Shown here: piece after piece, positions 19,425 to 29,423 of the stretch
How the letters are laid out: every line of letters begins with the position of its first letter
Numbering within the stretch: position 1 is the stretch's first letter
NCBI RefSeq assembly: GCF_900089775.1
Contig: NZ_FLOB01000002.1
Location: 714,976-778,975, forward strand
Length of the DNA: 64,000 nucleotides
Reading direction: 5' to 3'
Origin: Marinomonas spartinae
GTDB taxonomy: Bacteria > Pseudomonadota > Gammaproteobacteria > Pseudomonadales > Marinomonadaceae
The notes under the pieces: model-generated
Databases searched by the model: none
What the model was told of the DNA's origin: nothing
What the model saw: the letters and a program-made list of their open reading frames with translations, nothing else
Program-made: the position numbers and the translations under genes

Positions 19425-21965
19425 TTAGGCCGTAACAGGCTTATCTATCTCTAACGTATTACCTTTTGGAGCGGGGGATTTTTGATGTCTAATCTCTATA
19501 AATTGAACGCCATCATCTCGCTCTGAGCTATTAATAAAGTGTTGAAAGCGTTGGCGCTTTTCTGGCGATTCCAGTGTGGTTTTCCATTCACATTGATATT
19601 TAGAAATACTGTCGGCCATTGCTTGTTCGAGCTCCGCCCCTAGTCCTAATTTATCGTCAATAATGATGTCTTTTAGGTAGTCTATGCCGCCATCAAGGTT
19701 TTCTAGCCAGACAGAGGTGCGTTGTAATCGGTCAGCAGTGCGAATGTAGAACATCAATAGTCGGTCGATATAACGAATTAAGGTTGTCGTATCGAGGTCT
19801 GTTGCAAACAGATCTGCATGACGAGGGCGCATGCCTCCGTTTCCGCAGATGAATAAATTCCATCCTTTGTCCGTGGCGATCACTCCAATGTCTTTTGATT
19901 GGGCTTCAGCGCATTCGCGGGTGCAACCGGAAACCGCAAACTTCAATTTATGTGGTGATCTCAATCCTTTGTAGCGATTTTCTAAATCGATTGCACACTC
20001 CATGCTGTCTTGAACGCCATAGCGACACCAGGCGCTGCCAACGCAGGATTTGACGGTACGCAGTGATTTGCCATAGGCGTGGCCTGTTTCAAACCCAGCA
20101 TCTACCAGACGTTGCCAGATGGCAGGTAAATCGTTTAATTGGGCGCCAAATAAATCGATACGCTGCCCCCCGGTTATTTTGCTGTATAAGTTAAAATCGC
20201 GGGCGACTTCACCGAGGACAATTAAACGTTCAGGGGTGATTTCTCCTGCTGGAATGCGGGGTACTACGGAGTAGGTTCCATCTTTTTGCATGTTCCCTAG
20301 ATAAAGGTCATTGGTGTCTTGAAGCTCCAAATGTTCTTGCTGCAAAATATAGTCATTCCAAAACGACGCTAAGATGGAGCCGACGGTTGGTTTGCACACT
20401 TCGCAACCATGGCCGTTACCATAGCGAGCCAGTAATGCCTCAAATGTTTTGATTTGTTGTACGCGAATAAGATCACTGAGTTCTTGGCGGGAGTAAGCAA
20501 AATGTTCGCATAGGTGATTGTTGACTTCGACGCCCAGTTTCGCTAACTCGCTATCAAGTACTTGTTTGGCTAAAGCACTGCAGCCACCGCATCCCGTTGA
20601 AGCATTGGTACTTGCTTTTAGGTCGGCCATATTGACACAGCCGCTGATTATGGCCTGTTTAATCGCCGCTTTAGACACATCAAAACACGAACAGATGATG
20701 GCTTTGTCTGGTAACGCCTCGACGCCGATGGCCGCAGAATCATCATTGACTAGGTTTGGTAGAATCAGTACTGAAGGATTGTTTGGCAGTGGCATGCCGT
20801 TTTGACGAATTTGCAATAAATTGGAATAGGCTTGGGTATCTCCGACTAATACGACTCCAACGATTTTCTTTTTGTCGGAGGAAACAATTAAGTGCTTATA
20901 AACTTGTTCAATATCATCTTTGTAGGTGTAGGAGAGGGTACCTTCAGTTTTACCGTGAACCTCCCCAATACTGGCTACATCAACCCCCAGCAATTTCAGC
21001 TTGGTGCTCATATCGGCACCGGTAAACGGTGTAGTCTGTTCGGGAGAGAGAATGTGCTGAGCGGCGACTTTCGCCATTTGATAACCAGGTGCGACGAGCC
21101 CAAAAATTTGCTGTTGCCATAAGGCACACTCGCCAATGGCGTAGATGTTGGCATGGCTGGTTTGGCAATATTGGTTTATTTCAATGCCACCACGCTCACC
21201 GACGGCGATGTCCGCTGCTCTCGCCAATTTATCTTGTGGGCGTATACCAGCTGAAAAGACGATCATGTCGGTTTCAAGATGGCTGCCATCGTTAAAGTTC
21301 ATGCGATAACGTAAGGTTTCCCCAGCCACGATTTCGGTGGTTACTTTTTGGGTATGAACAGTCACTCCCATCGCTTCAATTTTACGACGGAGTAGATCGC
21401 CACCTTCTTGGTCCAGCTGTACTGCCATGAGACGCGGCGCAAATTCCACTATATGGGTTTCAAGGCCAAGGTTTTGGATGGCGTTTGCTGCTTCTAACCC
21501 CAGTAATCCGCCACCAATCACTACGCCGGCTCTGCTTCGTTGACTGGAGCGTTTGATGGCGTCCAGATCTTCAAGAGTACGATAGACATGGCAGTGCTCT
21601 TGGTCATTACCTGATATAGGAGGAACAAAAGGATAAGAGCCTGTGGCAAGCACCAGTTTGTCATAGGACTCTAGTCTGCCTGACTCGGTTGTGACGGTTT
21701 GAGCAAGCGGGTCGATTTGTGTCACTTTATCATTCAGGCTGAAATGCACCTGATGCTGTTGGTAGTAGTCAGCATCAACTAACGCAAGGTCTTGAGCATG
21801 GTTGCCTGTCAGATAAGAGGTAAGGTGAACTCGATCGTAAGCTAATCTTGGTTCACCGCTAAAAGCCATAATATCGATGTGGTGATGGTCCGCTTGAATG
21901 AGGTTATCAATCAGCTTATTGCCTACCATACCGTTACCAACCACTAAAATTCTTTGCTTTTTCAT
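19425..21965 (-). CDS. nirB: Nitrite reductase (NADH) large subunit
   Basis: The 846-residue enzyme has the NirB order: an N-terminal FAD/NAD(P) pyridine nucleotide reductase (1-310, starting ILVVGNGMVGNK), a BFD-type [2Fe-2S] domain (about 430-480, CSCFDVS and GCGGC), a second cysteine-pair region (CEHF and CEVCKP), then a nitrite/sulfite reductase half. The latter has the siroheme-[4Fe-4S] cysteines CVGSAWC and SGCTRECAEAQ. It reduces nitrite to ammonium with NADH in the cytoplasm. It is first in an operon with nirD and the nitrate transporter, divergent from nasA. Confidence 0.93.
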   Translation of the reverse strand: MKKQRILVVGNGMVGNKLIDNLIQADHHHIDIMAFSGEPRLAYDRVHLTSYLTGNHAQDLALVDADYYQQHQVHFSLNDKVTQIDPLAQTVTTESGRLESYDKLVLATGSYPFVPPISGNDQEHCHVYRTLEDLDAIKRSSQRSRAGVVIGGGLLGLEAANAIQNLGLETHIVEFAPRLMAVQLDQEGGDLLRRKIEAMGVTVHTQKVTTEIVAGETLRYRMNFNDGSHLETDMIVFSAGIRPQDKLARAADIAVGERGGIEINQYCQTSHANIYAIGECALWQQQIFGLVAPGYQMAKVAAQHILSPEQTTPFTGADMSTKLKLLGVDVASIGEVHGKTEGTLSYTYKDDIEQVYKHLIVSSDKKKIVGVVLVGDTQAYSNLLQIRQNGMPLPNNPSVLILPNLVNDDSAAIGVEALPDKAIICSCFDVSKAAIKQAIISGCVNMADLKASTNASTGCGGCSALAKQVLDSELAKLGVEVNNHLCEHFAYSRQELSDLIRVQQIKTFEALLARYGNGHGCEVCKPTVGSILASFWNDYILQQEHLELQDTNDLYLGNMQKDGTYSVVPRIPAGEITPERLIVLGEVARDFNLYSKITGGQRIDLFGAQLNDLPAIWQRLVDAGFETGHAYGKSLRTVKSCVGSAWCRYGVQDSMECAIDLENRYKGLRSPHKLKFAVSGCTRECAEAQSKDIGVIATDKGWNLFICGNGGMRPRHADLFATDLDTTTLIRYIDRLLMFYIRTADRLQRTSVWLENLDGGIDYLKDIIIDDKLGLGAELEQAMADSISKYQCEWKTTLESPEKRQRFQHFINSSERDDGVQFIEIRHQKSPAPKGNTLEIDKPVTA

Positions 21966-22314
21966 AAGAAGTTCCTTTTCCAGGTTAGGCCGTTAAAGGT
22001 AAGTATAATGCAGGATGTGTATGTTGCTTTTGATCGAGGCTAGCTTTTAGTGACGTCTCTTGTATGGCAATCGTAATGATGTTACCGATTGCAATGAGGG
22101 TGCATCTTGCATGCCTTTGACGGCTTTCATTATCAGTAACCCTGGATCACTCTGTTCGGCACCGATGAGAGAAACGTTGCTCTTCATCAAACATGTGCAC
22201 ATCATTCTTATGTCTCTGTGTTGGGTCTTTGCTAAGCTTAATAGGGCAATTACCCACATGTGAGTAATCGATAAATTGCTAAATAGGAAAGGAAGAAACC
22301 ATAAGAGAAGGATT
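21966..22314. other. Divergent nirB/nasA control region
   Basis: About 350 bases with no convincing gene. Two inverted repeats stand out: GCAATCG and CGATTGC flanking 12 bases (22067-22092), and ATTACCCACATGTGAGTAAT (22249-22268), a near-perfect palindrome centred on CACATGTG, 46 bases before the nasA start. Such sites could bind a nitrate or nitrogen regulator, or act in a leader RNA. I could not identify an NtrC pair, sigma-54 promoter or ANTAR-type hairpin with confidence. Confidence 0.4.
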
Positions 22315-24792
22315 ATGCTTAACGATGAAGGATGGGTTAAATCGACATGTGCTTATTGTGGGGTTGGCTGTGGTATAGAAGCTCGTCCTATGATAACTGG
22401 AAAACTCGATATCCGAGGAGATAAAGATCATCCATCCAACCACGGTAAGTTATGCACGAAAGGCATTGCGTTGGGGGATACCGTCATCGAGGATGGCCGT
22501 TTGTTAATGCCAAAAATGAAGGTCGATAAACAATGGCAGGAAACGGATTGGGATACAGCGTTGGATCAGGTGGCTCAGCAGTTTTCCAAAACAGTAGCGG
22601 AGTTCGGTCCAGATTCTGTGGCCTTTTATGTCTCGGGTCAGCTTTTGACTGAGGATTATTACGTCGCCAATAAATTGCTTAAAGGCTTTATTGGTACCAG
22701 TAATATTGATAGTAATTCTAGGCTCTGCATGGCCTCGTCTGTGGTTGGTCATAAGCGTGCATTTGGCATGGACACTGTTCCTGTGTGCTATGACGACATT
22801 GAGCTTGCTGAGCTGGTTATTTTAGTTGGCTCTAATTTGGCTTGGTGCCATCCTGTTTTATACCAGCGATTACGTGTTGCCAAACAAGCTAATCCTAATT
22901 TAGTCGTGGTGGTGATTGACCCACGTCGTAATGAGAGTTGTGAAATTGCAGACCTGCATTTGGCATTAAATCCAGGGGCGGACGTGGCCTTGTTTAATGG
23001 CTTATTGCACTATCTTTCTAAAACGCAACAGCTTGATGCCTCCTTTATCGCTGACCATACAAACCACTTTTCCGAAGCGCTGGAGGCCGCATTACAAGAA
23101 GGCGATGTGTCTTATATTACTGGCTTGGATGAGCAGACATTGGCAGGCTTTTACGAGACGTTTGCGAAGACGGATAAGGTCTTAACGATTTATTCCCAAG
23201 GGGTAAATCAGTCCACTCAAGGCTCAGATAAAGTGAACAGTATTATTAACTGCCATCTCGCTATGGGCAAAATAGGTGTGCCTGGTTGTGGGCCGTTTTC
23301 CGTGACGGGTCAACCGAATGCAATGGGGGGACGAGAAGTAGGGGCGTTAGCGAATACGTTAGTCGCACACATGGAGTTTGACAACCCTAAAGATAGGGAG
23401 GCCGTGGCAACATTTTGGCAGACTCAGCGTCTTGCCTCCAAGCCGGGTCTAAAGGCGGTTGATATGTTCGATGCGCTCGCCTCCGGCAAAATTAAAGCGA
23501 TTTGGATTATGGCGACAAATCCTGTCGTCAGCTTGCCTAATAGTGCGAAAATCAAACAAGCATTATTGGATTGTCCTTTGGTTGTGGTGTCTGATTGCAT
23601 CGCAGATACTGCAACCACACGTTGTGCCGATATAGTATTGCCCGCGCAAGGGTGGAGTGAGAAATCGGGCACTGTTACCAACTCAGAACGTCGCATATCA
23701 AGGCAGCGTCGTCTTATGGCCAGTCCGGGCCTCGCCAAACCGGATTGGTGGATTTTATCCCAAGTTGCCCAGCGTATGGGATTTAAAGAGGCTTTTGACT
23801 ATCGCCATGAAGGCGATATTTTTCGTGAATATGCTCAGCTTACCGGGTTAAATAATGATTCTGGTCAGCGTGACTTAAATCTAACCGGATTGGCGAATGT
23901 GTCTGATGAAGAGTATCAATCTTTTCAACCACGGCAATGGCCTGTTATAGAAGACCAAGGTGTTTCTCAAAACCGGCGATTCTTTGAAGATAAACGTTTT
24001 TTTACAGCCAACCATCGGGCTAACTTTCTTGCCGTGCAGCACAGTGCGCCTAAAAACCCGTTATCCAAGGCCTTTCCTTTGGTACTTAATAGTGGCCGCA
24101 CCAGAGACCAGTGGCATACCATGACACGCACAGGGTTGTCTTCTCGACTCGCTGAGCACACCCCTGAGCCTTATGTCTTGATTAATGCCAAGACTGCCGC
24201 CGCCTTTTCCCTTCATCCTGATGCGTTGGCCTGTATCCGTAATCAACATGGGAGCTGTTTTGCCCGTGTGGTGCTCAGTGAGTCAATGAGTGACAATGAG
24301 ATCTTTATGCCAATCCATTGGAATGATGTCACCGCTGCAAACAGCAAACCTTGTGTATTGATCGCAAGCGATACAGACCCTGTTTCAGGACAGCCGGAGT
24401 TTAAATACACCCCCGTGACTATTGCGCCTTTTATGGCTCAGACCAGCGCTCTTTTGATGCTTCGTCAGCCTGTTACATTTTCTCTGTCGGGCTATTGGTC
24501 CAGACAAAAAATCACCTCTGGCTATCTCTATCACATTGCCAGTGAGTCTTCTTTAGAGGAGATCATCAAAGCGTTGGGCTTTTGTGATGGACAAACGATC
24601 CGTTTGAGCCATGAGAATGGAGACATTCGAATGGGGTTTGACCAAGAGGGCATAATGAATCAGTTACTCGTGACCAAAACGGGAGCGCTTTCTAGGAATA
24701 AGATTAACGAACTGCGAGCACTCTTCGATAGGCAACCTAAAGCCAGAGCAATAGATGAACCATTGAGTACGATTCTCGCCATGCTTTGCTGA
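22315..24792 (+). CDS. nasA: Assimilatory nitrate reductase, molybdopterin catalytic subunit
   Basis: The protein has about 825 residues. The N-terminal [4Fe-4S] cysteines are Cys12, Cys15, Cys19 and Cys47 (CAYCGVGCG and GKLCTKG). The Mo-bis-MGD domains follow, with a candidate Mo-ligand Cys in NSRLCMASSVVG, and a C-terminal molydopterin-binding domain contains LNSGRTRDQWHTMTRTG. It reduces nitrate to nitrite in the cytoplasm. Unlike longer NasA proteins, the C-terminal region (after about 720) lacks the cysteine pattern of a BFD [2Fe-2S] domain. ATG 22315, after AGAAGG, is preferred to TTG 22276. It is divergent from nirB; no separate electron-transfer subunit is next to it. Confidence 0.9.
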   Translation: MLNDEGWVKSTCAYCGVGCGIEARPMITGKLDIRGDKDHPSNHGKLCTKGIALGDTVIEDGRLLMPKMKVDKQWQETDWDTALDQVAQQFSKTVAEFGPDSVAFYVSGQLLTEDYYVANKLLKGFIGTSNIDSNSRLCMASSVVGHKRAFGMDTVPVCYDDIELAELVILVGSNLAWCHPVLYQRLRVAKQANPNLVVVVIDPRRNESCEIADLHLALNPGADVALFNGLLHYLSKTQQLDASFIADHTNHFSEALEAALQEGDVSYITGLDEQTLAGFYETFAKTDKVLTIYSQGVNQSTQGSDKVNSIINCHLAMGKIGVPGCGPFSVTGQPNAMGGREVGALANTLVAHMEFDNPKDREAVATFWQTQRLASKPGLKAVDMFDALASGKIKAIWIMATNPVVSLPNSAKIKQALLDCPLVVVSDCIADTATTRCADIVLPAQGWSEKSGTVTNSERRISRQRRLMASPGLAKPDWWILSQVAQRMGFKEAFDYRHEGDIFREYAQLTGLNNDSGQRDLNLTGLANVSDEEYQSFQPRQWPVIEDQGVSQNRRFFEDKRFFTANHRANFLAVQHSAPKNPLSKAFPLVLNSGRTRDQWHTMTRTGLSSRLAEHTPEPYVLINAKTAAAFSLHPDALACIRNQHGSCFARVVLSESMSDNEIFMPIHWNDVTAANSKPCVLIASDTDPVSGQPEFKYTPVTIAPFMAQTSALLMLRQPVTFSLSGYWSRQKITSGYLYHIASESSLEEIIKALGFCDGQTIRLSHENGDIRMGFDQEGIMNQLLVTKTGALSRNKINELRALFDRQPKARAIDEPLSTILAMLC

Positions 24793-24811
24793 TAGTATAT
24801 CGAAAGTGAGA

Positions 24812-25165
24812 TTATACCAGAACTTGTCGTGTATTCGCTATATAGTGGTGGATCTGAGCTTCAATGTCCGGATCAATCATGTTGTCAGGGCGACAGTGAT
24901 TTGGGCAAGCCAGATGTGGTGTTGTACCAAAAAGTCGGCAAATTAGCGGGCGTTCGTCGTAAACTTCACAACCATTTTCCCCTAAGTGTACGCAGTTAAA
25001 ATGTGCTAAGGCGGCGTCGTGTTCTGCCTCTGTTTTTTCCGGGAGGCGTGACATTTCTTCCGAGGATGCCGTGACAGGACCGCAGCAGTCATGGCAGCCA
25101 GGTTTGCATGCAAACGAAGGGATGTTCTCGCGTAGTTTGGCAATAATATTGCGATTATCTATCAT
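24812..25165 (-). CDS. YkgJ family cysteine-cluster protein
   Basis: This small protein of 117 residues has the cysteine pattern of the YkgJ/UPF0153 family: CKPGCHDCC near the N-terminus, then NCVHLGENGCEVYDERPLICR and CPNHC. The cysteines probably bind a zinc ion or an iron-sulfur cluster. The function is unknown. It is convergent with nasA, with only 19 bases between their stop codons. Confidence 0.8.
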   Translation of the reverse strand: MIDNRNIIAKLRENIPSFACKPGCHDCCGPVTASSEEMSRLPEKTEAEHDAALAHFNCVHLGENGCEVYDERPLICRLFGTTPHLACPNHCRPDNMIDPDIEAQIHHYIANTRQVLV

Positions 25166-25380
25166 GGTGTGGTTATCCGATTTACTGTTTTTTTATTGGT
25201 CAAGTTTAGCGCTTAACTCAGTGCTTTGTACTTGCTTTATAAGCGGCTTTATCCATTTGATTATTGGTGTCATTTATCACTATAAAATACATGGTAACTT
25301 GGCACTATAAAAGACATGATAGAGCTTGCTGTTGTTAGCGGTATTAATGGTTTAGCTGAATATTCTTTGAGTTGAGGTTT

Positions 25381-26835
25381 ATGCATATATTTGAAGTATT
25401 GTTTAGGTGGGTTGACTTCCATTTTGTCACGATCATTGTGGTTTTGCATGTCAGTTTATCGATTATGACATCATTGCATGTCCTTTTGTTTAAGGAGAAC
25501 GAACGTACATCGCTAGCTTGGATTGGTCTTGTTATATTATCGCCCGTTGTGGGCAGCTTGTTTTATTGGTTGTTTGGGATCAATCGTATCAAGCGCTTGG
25601 CGCGAAAGGAGCACCCGCAAACCCTTAAACAAGATTTTCGTCCAGAAGAAAAGACGGTAGATTTCCATCAGCTCCCAGCAAACTGGCATTCTGCTATCGT
25701 TGCTGGGTATGCCATTCACCCTGTTAATTATGTTGCGGGAAATAGAGTGGCGCCACTCATCAATGGTGAGATGGCTTATCCAGCTATGATTGAGTCCATT
25801 GACCGTGCACAGCATTATATTGTTTTATCCAGCTATATCTTTGATTATGACTCTCTTGGACATCAGTTTGTTGATGCGCTAGCCAAAGCCCATGAGCGGG
25901 GGGTTATCGTCAATGTGTTATTGGATGGGGTTGGCATTGGTTACAGTTGGCATAAGTCAGATAGAGCTCTTAAAAAACGCGGGGTTAAAACAGCGCGCTT
26001 TTTACCCGCTATCTCGCTGACCAGTACGCGATTTATTAACCTAAGGAATCACCGAAAAATATTGTGTGTCGATGGGGCAGAAGCATATATCGGTGGTATG
26101 AACGTCAGTAAAGATAACTTGGTGATGTCATCGAAGCATCCTATTGATGACATCCATTTTAAAGTGACTGGCCCTGTTATTGATCAAATTAGCCAAGTTT
26201 TTATCGAAGATTGGTTCTTTGCAACTGGCGAGTTAATTGAGTTTCCTTTGTATTGTCCAGATACGCAAACGTCAAGGGGCGACAAACCCGTTATTGCCCG
26301 AGTGGTTCAAGATGGACCAGATGAATACCATGATAGAATACATTGGACGTTAATAAGCGCAATCGGTTGTGCCCAAAAAAGCGTTAAGGTTATGACGCCT
26401 TATTTTATCCCAGACCAAACCTTGATGACGTCTCTTCATGCGGCAGCACTGCGCGGTGTCTTGGTTGAAATCATTGTACCTGAACACAGTAATATTCCAT
26501 TTATCGACTGGGTAATGGAAGCAAATTTCTCTAGAATTATGGAGCATGGAATACGAATCTATAAAAACAAGCGGCCTTTTGATCACAGTAAAATAGTCAT
26601 GATTGATGATATATGGTCGTTTATAGGCTCGACAAATTGGGACGCGAGAAGTTTAGAGTTTAATTTCGAAATTAATTTAGAGTGCTTTGATGTGGGGCTA
26701 AATAAGCAGTTAACAGAGTTCTTTCTGCAAAAGAAACAGAATGCATCTCTGGTTACTGAGAATGATGTTAGAGCTGTGCCGAGTTATAAAAAAGTTCGAA
26801 ATAATTTGGTTCGTTTATTTTCACCTTACCTGTGA
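25381..26835 (+). CDS. cls: Cardiolipin synthase (phospholipase D family)
   Basis: The protein has about 484 residues: two N-terminal membrane segments (about 15-35 and 45-65, PLDc_N type), then two PLD domains. The HKD motifs are NHRKILCVDGAEAYIGGMN near residue 225 and DHSKIVMIDDIWSFIGSTN near 400. It makes cardiolipin by phosphatidyl transfer at the inner membrane, as ClsA does. ATG 25381 follows a GAGG site; an upstream TTG is unlikely. The next gene, a YafD-like protein, starts 37 bases later and may be co-transcribed. Confidence 0.88.
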   Translation: MHIFEVLFRWVDFHFVTIIVVLHVSLSIMTSLHVLLFKENERTSLAWIGLVILSPVVGSLFYWLFGINRIKRLARKEHPQTLKQDFRPEEKTVDFHQLPANWHSAIVAGYAIHPVNYVAGNRVAPLINGEMAYPAMIESIDRAQHYIVLSSYIFDYDSLGHQFVDALAKAHERGVIVNVLLDGVGIGYSWHKSDRALKKRGVKTARFLPAISLTSTRFINLRNHRKILCVDGAEAYIGGMNVSKDNLVMSSKHPIDDIHFKVTGPVIDQISQVFIEDWFFATGELIEFPLYCPDTQTSRGDKPVIARVVQDGPDEYHDRIHWTLISAIGCAQKSVKVMTPYFIPDQTLMTSLHAAALRGVLVEIIVPEHSNIPFIDWVMEANFSRIMEHGIRIYKNKRPFDHSKIVMIDDIWSFIGSTNWDARSLEFNFEINLECFDVGLNKQLTEFFLQKKQNASLVTENDVRAVPSYKKVRNNLVRLFSPYL

Positions 26836-26872
26836 GACATTAATAGCACGATTTCTACAAGGCTAATATTTC

Positions 26873-27652
26873 ATGATGAAAAGTCGTTATCGAAAAATAG
26901 AATCCCTAAAGGTAATGGGGAGTGCATCGAAAGCGGTAATGGGGCCAAACATTGACGTGCTATTATGGAATGTTTTTAAGTGCCGAAGAGAGGGATGGCA
27001 AGAAGACTTCCAGACACTCATTCATGACAAAGATTTGGTACTCTTACAAGAAGCCGTTTTTAATTCTCCATTCGATGTGATCTTCAGTCAGTCGACTCAA
27101 CATCAATGGATTATGGCGCGCAGTTTTAAAAATCTGCAAACTAGCATCGAAACAGGGATTAAAACGGGGTCATCCGTCACTGCTAATAAACATTTTTGTT
27201 CTGCTTCTCCCTATAGTGAGCCGATAACGAAAACCAAAAAAATGCTATTGGCGACGGAGTATCCGATTACCAGTGCCGAGAGCTCTTTTCTAGAGTCTTC
27301 GTTGCTGGTAGTGAATACCCATATTATAAACTTTGTTTCTTTGAGAAAGTTTAAAACGCATTTGGATCAAGTTTTTCAAGTCTTAAAACATCATAATGGG
27401 CCGATTATATTGGCTGGTGACTTTAATACTTGGAATGGAAAAAGATTAGCGTATTTTAATAGCCTAGCGATGTCTCTTTTTTTAGAGGAAGTTAAGTTGA
27501 TACGTCAGCCAAGGCTAAGCCATTTTTTTAAACATCTCGATCATGTTTATTGTCGTGGCTTAGACGTGGTGGATGTGCATGTGCATACAGATATTCATTC
27601 ATCGGATCATTTTCCCATCAGCCTGTCGCTAAAAATAGTAGCGTCTAGATAA
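26873..27652 (+). CDS. Endonuclease/exonuclease/phosphatase family protein (YafD-like)
   Basis: The 259-residue protein has the EEP fold motifs in order: WNVFK, LLQEA (metal-binding Glu), NTHI, GDFNTW, LDHVYCRG and a C-terminal SDHFPI. Size and motif spacing resemble E. coli YafD (UPF0294), whose substrate is uncertain. The catalytic residues for metal-dependent phosphodiester cleavage are all present, so it should be active. It directly follows cardiolipin synthase on the same strand, which might point to a lipid or envelope substrate, but this is only context. Confidence 0.8.
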   Translation: MMKSRYRKIESLKVMGSASKAVMGPNIDVLLWNVFKCRREGWQEDFQTLIHDKDLVLLQEAVFNSPFDVIFSQSTQHQWIMARSFKNLQTSIETGIKTGSSVTANKHFCSASPYSEPITKTKKMLLATEYPITSAESSFLESSLLVVNTHIINFVSLRKFKTHLDQVFQVLKHHNGPIILAGDFNTWNGKRLAYFNSLAMSLFLEEVKLIRQPRLSHFFKHLDHVYCRGLDVVDVHVHTDIHSSDHFPISLSLKIVASR

Positions 27653-27740
27653 CGCCATGAAGTGATAATGAGTAAAGGCATGGGCAATACTGTAAATAAA
27701 AATAGTAATCCTACGGCAGACTGGCAAGAAGAGTATTGGT

Positions 27741-29423
27741 GTGGCAATGAGTAATAAGCAATATCTTTTTTTTCAAGGTGTGTTACCGGTCAAATGGGCT
27801 CAATTCCCTCAAGAAGTGATGGCTGGATTGACGCTGGCCGCCCTCGCTATCCCTGAAGTGATGGGGTATACGCAAATTGCAGGCGTACCCGTGGTGGCAG
27901 GGCTCTACACTATGTTACTACCAATGTTTTTATTTGCCCTTTTTGGTTCTTCCCGCCAACTGGTGGTTGGGGCCGATTCCGCAACGGCTGCTATGTTGGC
28001 AACGGCGTTAGCAGGCATTGCCGTGGTTGGGTCACCGGAGTATTTAGCGTTAGCAGGAGTGTTGGCCTTAATGGTTGGCGTTATGTTATTGGTTGCTCGT
28101 GTTTTTAATCTGGGAATGTTGGCCAATTTTCTGTCAAGAACGGTGCTTATTGGGTTTTTAACTGGAGTTGGAATCCAAGTCTCTTTAGGTCAGATTGCCG
28201 GTATGCTAGGAATGCAGGCGGGTGGGATCGGTAGCTTGTATCACACATTGCTTCATTGGTCGAGATTGGAAAGTGCCAACATTGATAGCATGGTTGTTGC
28301 TATTGCCACCTTGGTGGTGATCCTCAGCTTACGACGAGTATCTAGACGTATACCAGGGACCTTGATTGCGGTGGTTGGTGCGATATTGGCTAGTTGGTTA
28401 TTGGATTTGCAAGGTTACGGGATTCAATCTCTTGGTACGGTTCCCAGTGGTTTGCCCCGTTTGAGTTGGCCAGATGCCTCACTTAGTTGGCAAACATTTG
28501 AGGCTCTTATTCCGCCTGCTTTTGCTATGTTCATTGTCATTATCGCACAAAGTGCCGCGACATCTAGAGCTTATGCCGCTCGGCATGGAGAAAGTGTCAA
28601 TGATAACGGTGATTTAATTGGTCTAGGGGCGGCTAATATCGGTGCGGCTCTTTCGGGATCATTTGTGGTCAATGGTAGTCCCACCAAAACTCAAATGGTC
28701 GACAGTGCGGGAGGTCGAAGCCAGCTGGTCCATCTGATTACGGCAGCGATCGTTGCCATCGTATTATTACTACTGACTGCTCCTTTAACCTATTTGCCCC
28801 AAGCAACTTTGTCTGCAGTGGTGTTTCTTATTGGGGTTGAACTGATCGACATAAAAGGAATGCGCACTATATTATCTGAACGTCCTTGGGAGTTTTGGGT
28901 TGCTTTGATTACCGCATTGGTTGTTGTTTTATGGGGGGTAGAGCAGGGGATTTTACTCGCTATTGCCCTTTCCTTATTAGTTCATACTCGTCATGGCTAT
29001 CAGCCCCATAATAGTGTGGTTGTTCCTTCTGATCATGGCCGCTGGCGTGCGGTTGCTTTGGATAAGAACGCACAGCTAGCGCCTGGGTTGCTTGTCTATC
29101 GCTTTACCCACAGCATGTATTACGCGAACGCGTCATACATGCGTCATCAGATTATGTATTTAGTCACCCGTGCTCAGCCTTCATTGCAGTGGTTTTGTAT
29201 TGATGCTGGAGCCGTGGATGATGTCGATTTTACATCTGCAAAAACCCTACTGTCTCTCTCTGAAGAGTTGCAAACGTTGGCAATACGTTTGGTGTTTGCG
29301 GAAGTTACAGAAAACGTCCGTTCGGAACTTGATCGTTCTGGAGTAACTCAGTTGATTGGTGCTGATGCCTACCATGAGACGGTTGCCGATGTTGTTGATG
29401 CATTTCGAAAACGCGCTAAGTAG
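27741..29423 (+). CDS. SulP family inorganic anion transporter with STAS domain
   Basis: The 560-residue protein has about 12-14 membrane segments with the SulP signature (GLTLAALAIPEVMGYTQIAG near residue 30 and FVVNGSPTKTQMV near 310), and a C-terminal cytoplasmic STAS domain (about 440-555). The family moves sulfate, bicarbonate or other anions across the inner membrane. The start is GTG 27741, which has AGAAGAG 7 bases upstream; ATG 27747 is possible. The substrate is unknown. No carbonic anhydrase or sulfate assimilation gene is adjacent to decide. Confidence 0.85.
   Translation: MAMSNKQYLFFQGVLPVKWAQFPQEVMAGLTLAALAIPEVMGYTQIAGVPVVAGLYTMLLPMFLFALFGSSRQLVVGADSATAAMLATALAGIAVVGSPEYLALAGVLALMVGVMLLVARVFNLGMLANFLSRTVLIGFLTGVGIQVSLGQIAGMLGMQAGGIGSLYHTLLHWSRLESANIDSMVVAIATLVVILSLRRVSRRIPGTLIAVVGAILASWLLDLQGYGIQSLGTVPSGLPRLSWPDASLSWQTFEALIPPAFAMFIVIIAQSAATSRAYAARHGESVNDNGDLIGLGAANIGAALSGSFVVNGSPTKTQMVDSAGGRSQLVHLITAAIVAIVLLLLTAPLTYLPQATLSAVVFLIGVELIDIKGMRTILSERPWEFWVALITALVVVLWGVEQGILLAIALSLLVHTRHGYQPHNSVVVPSDHGRWRAVALDKNAQLAPGLLVYRFTHSMYYANASYMRHQIMYLVTRAQPSLQWFCIDAGAVDDVDFTSAKTLLSLSEELQTLAIRLVFAEVTENVRSELDRSGVTQLIGADAYHETVADVVDAFRKRAK

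Noticed and set aside
22047..22259. A 70-codon minus-strand frame in the nirB/nasA gap
   Set aside because: Some stretches look protein-like, but it has no good ribosome site, no recognised family, and lies in a region expected to hold regulatory sites.
21966..22314. ANTAR-type antitermination leader before nasA
   Set aside because: I looked for paired hexaloop hairpins followed by a terminator; the repeats seen do not have the expected loop bases and no T-run terminator precedes nasA.
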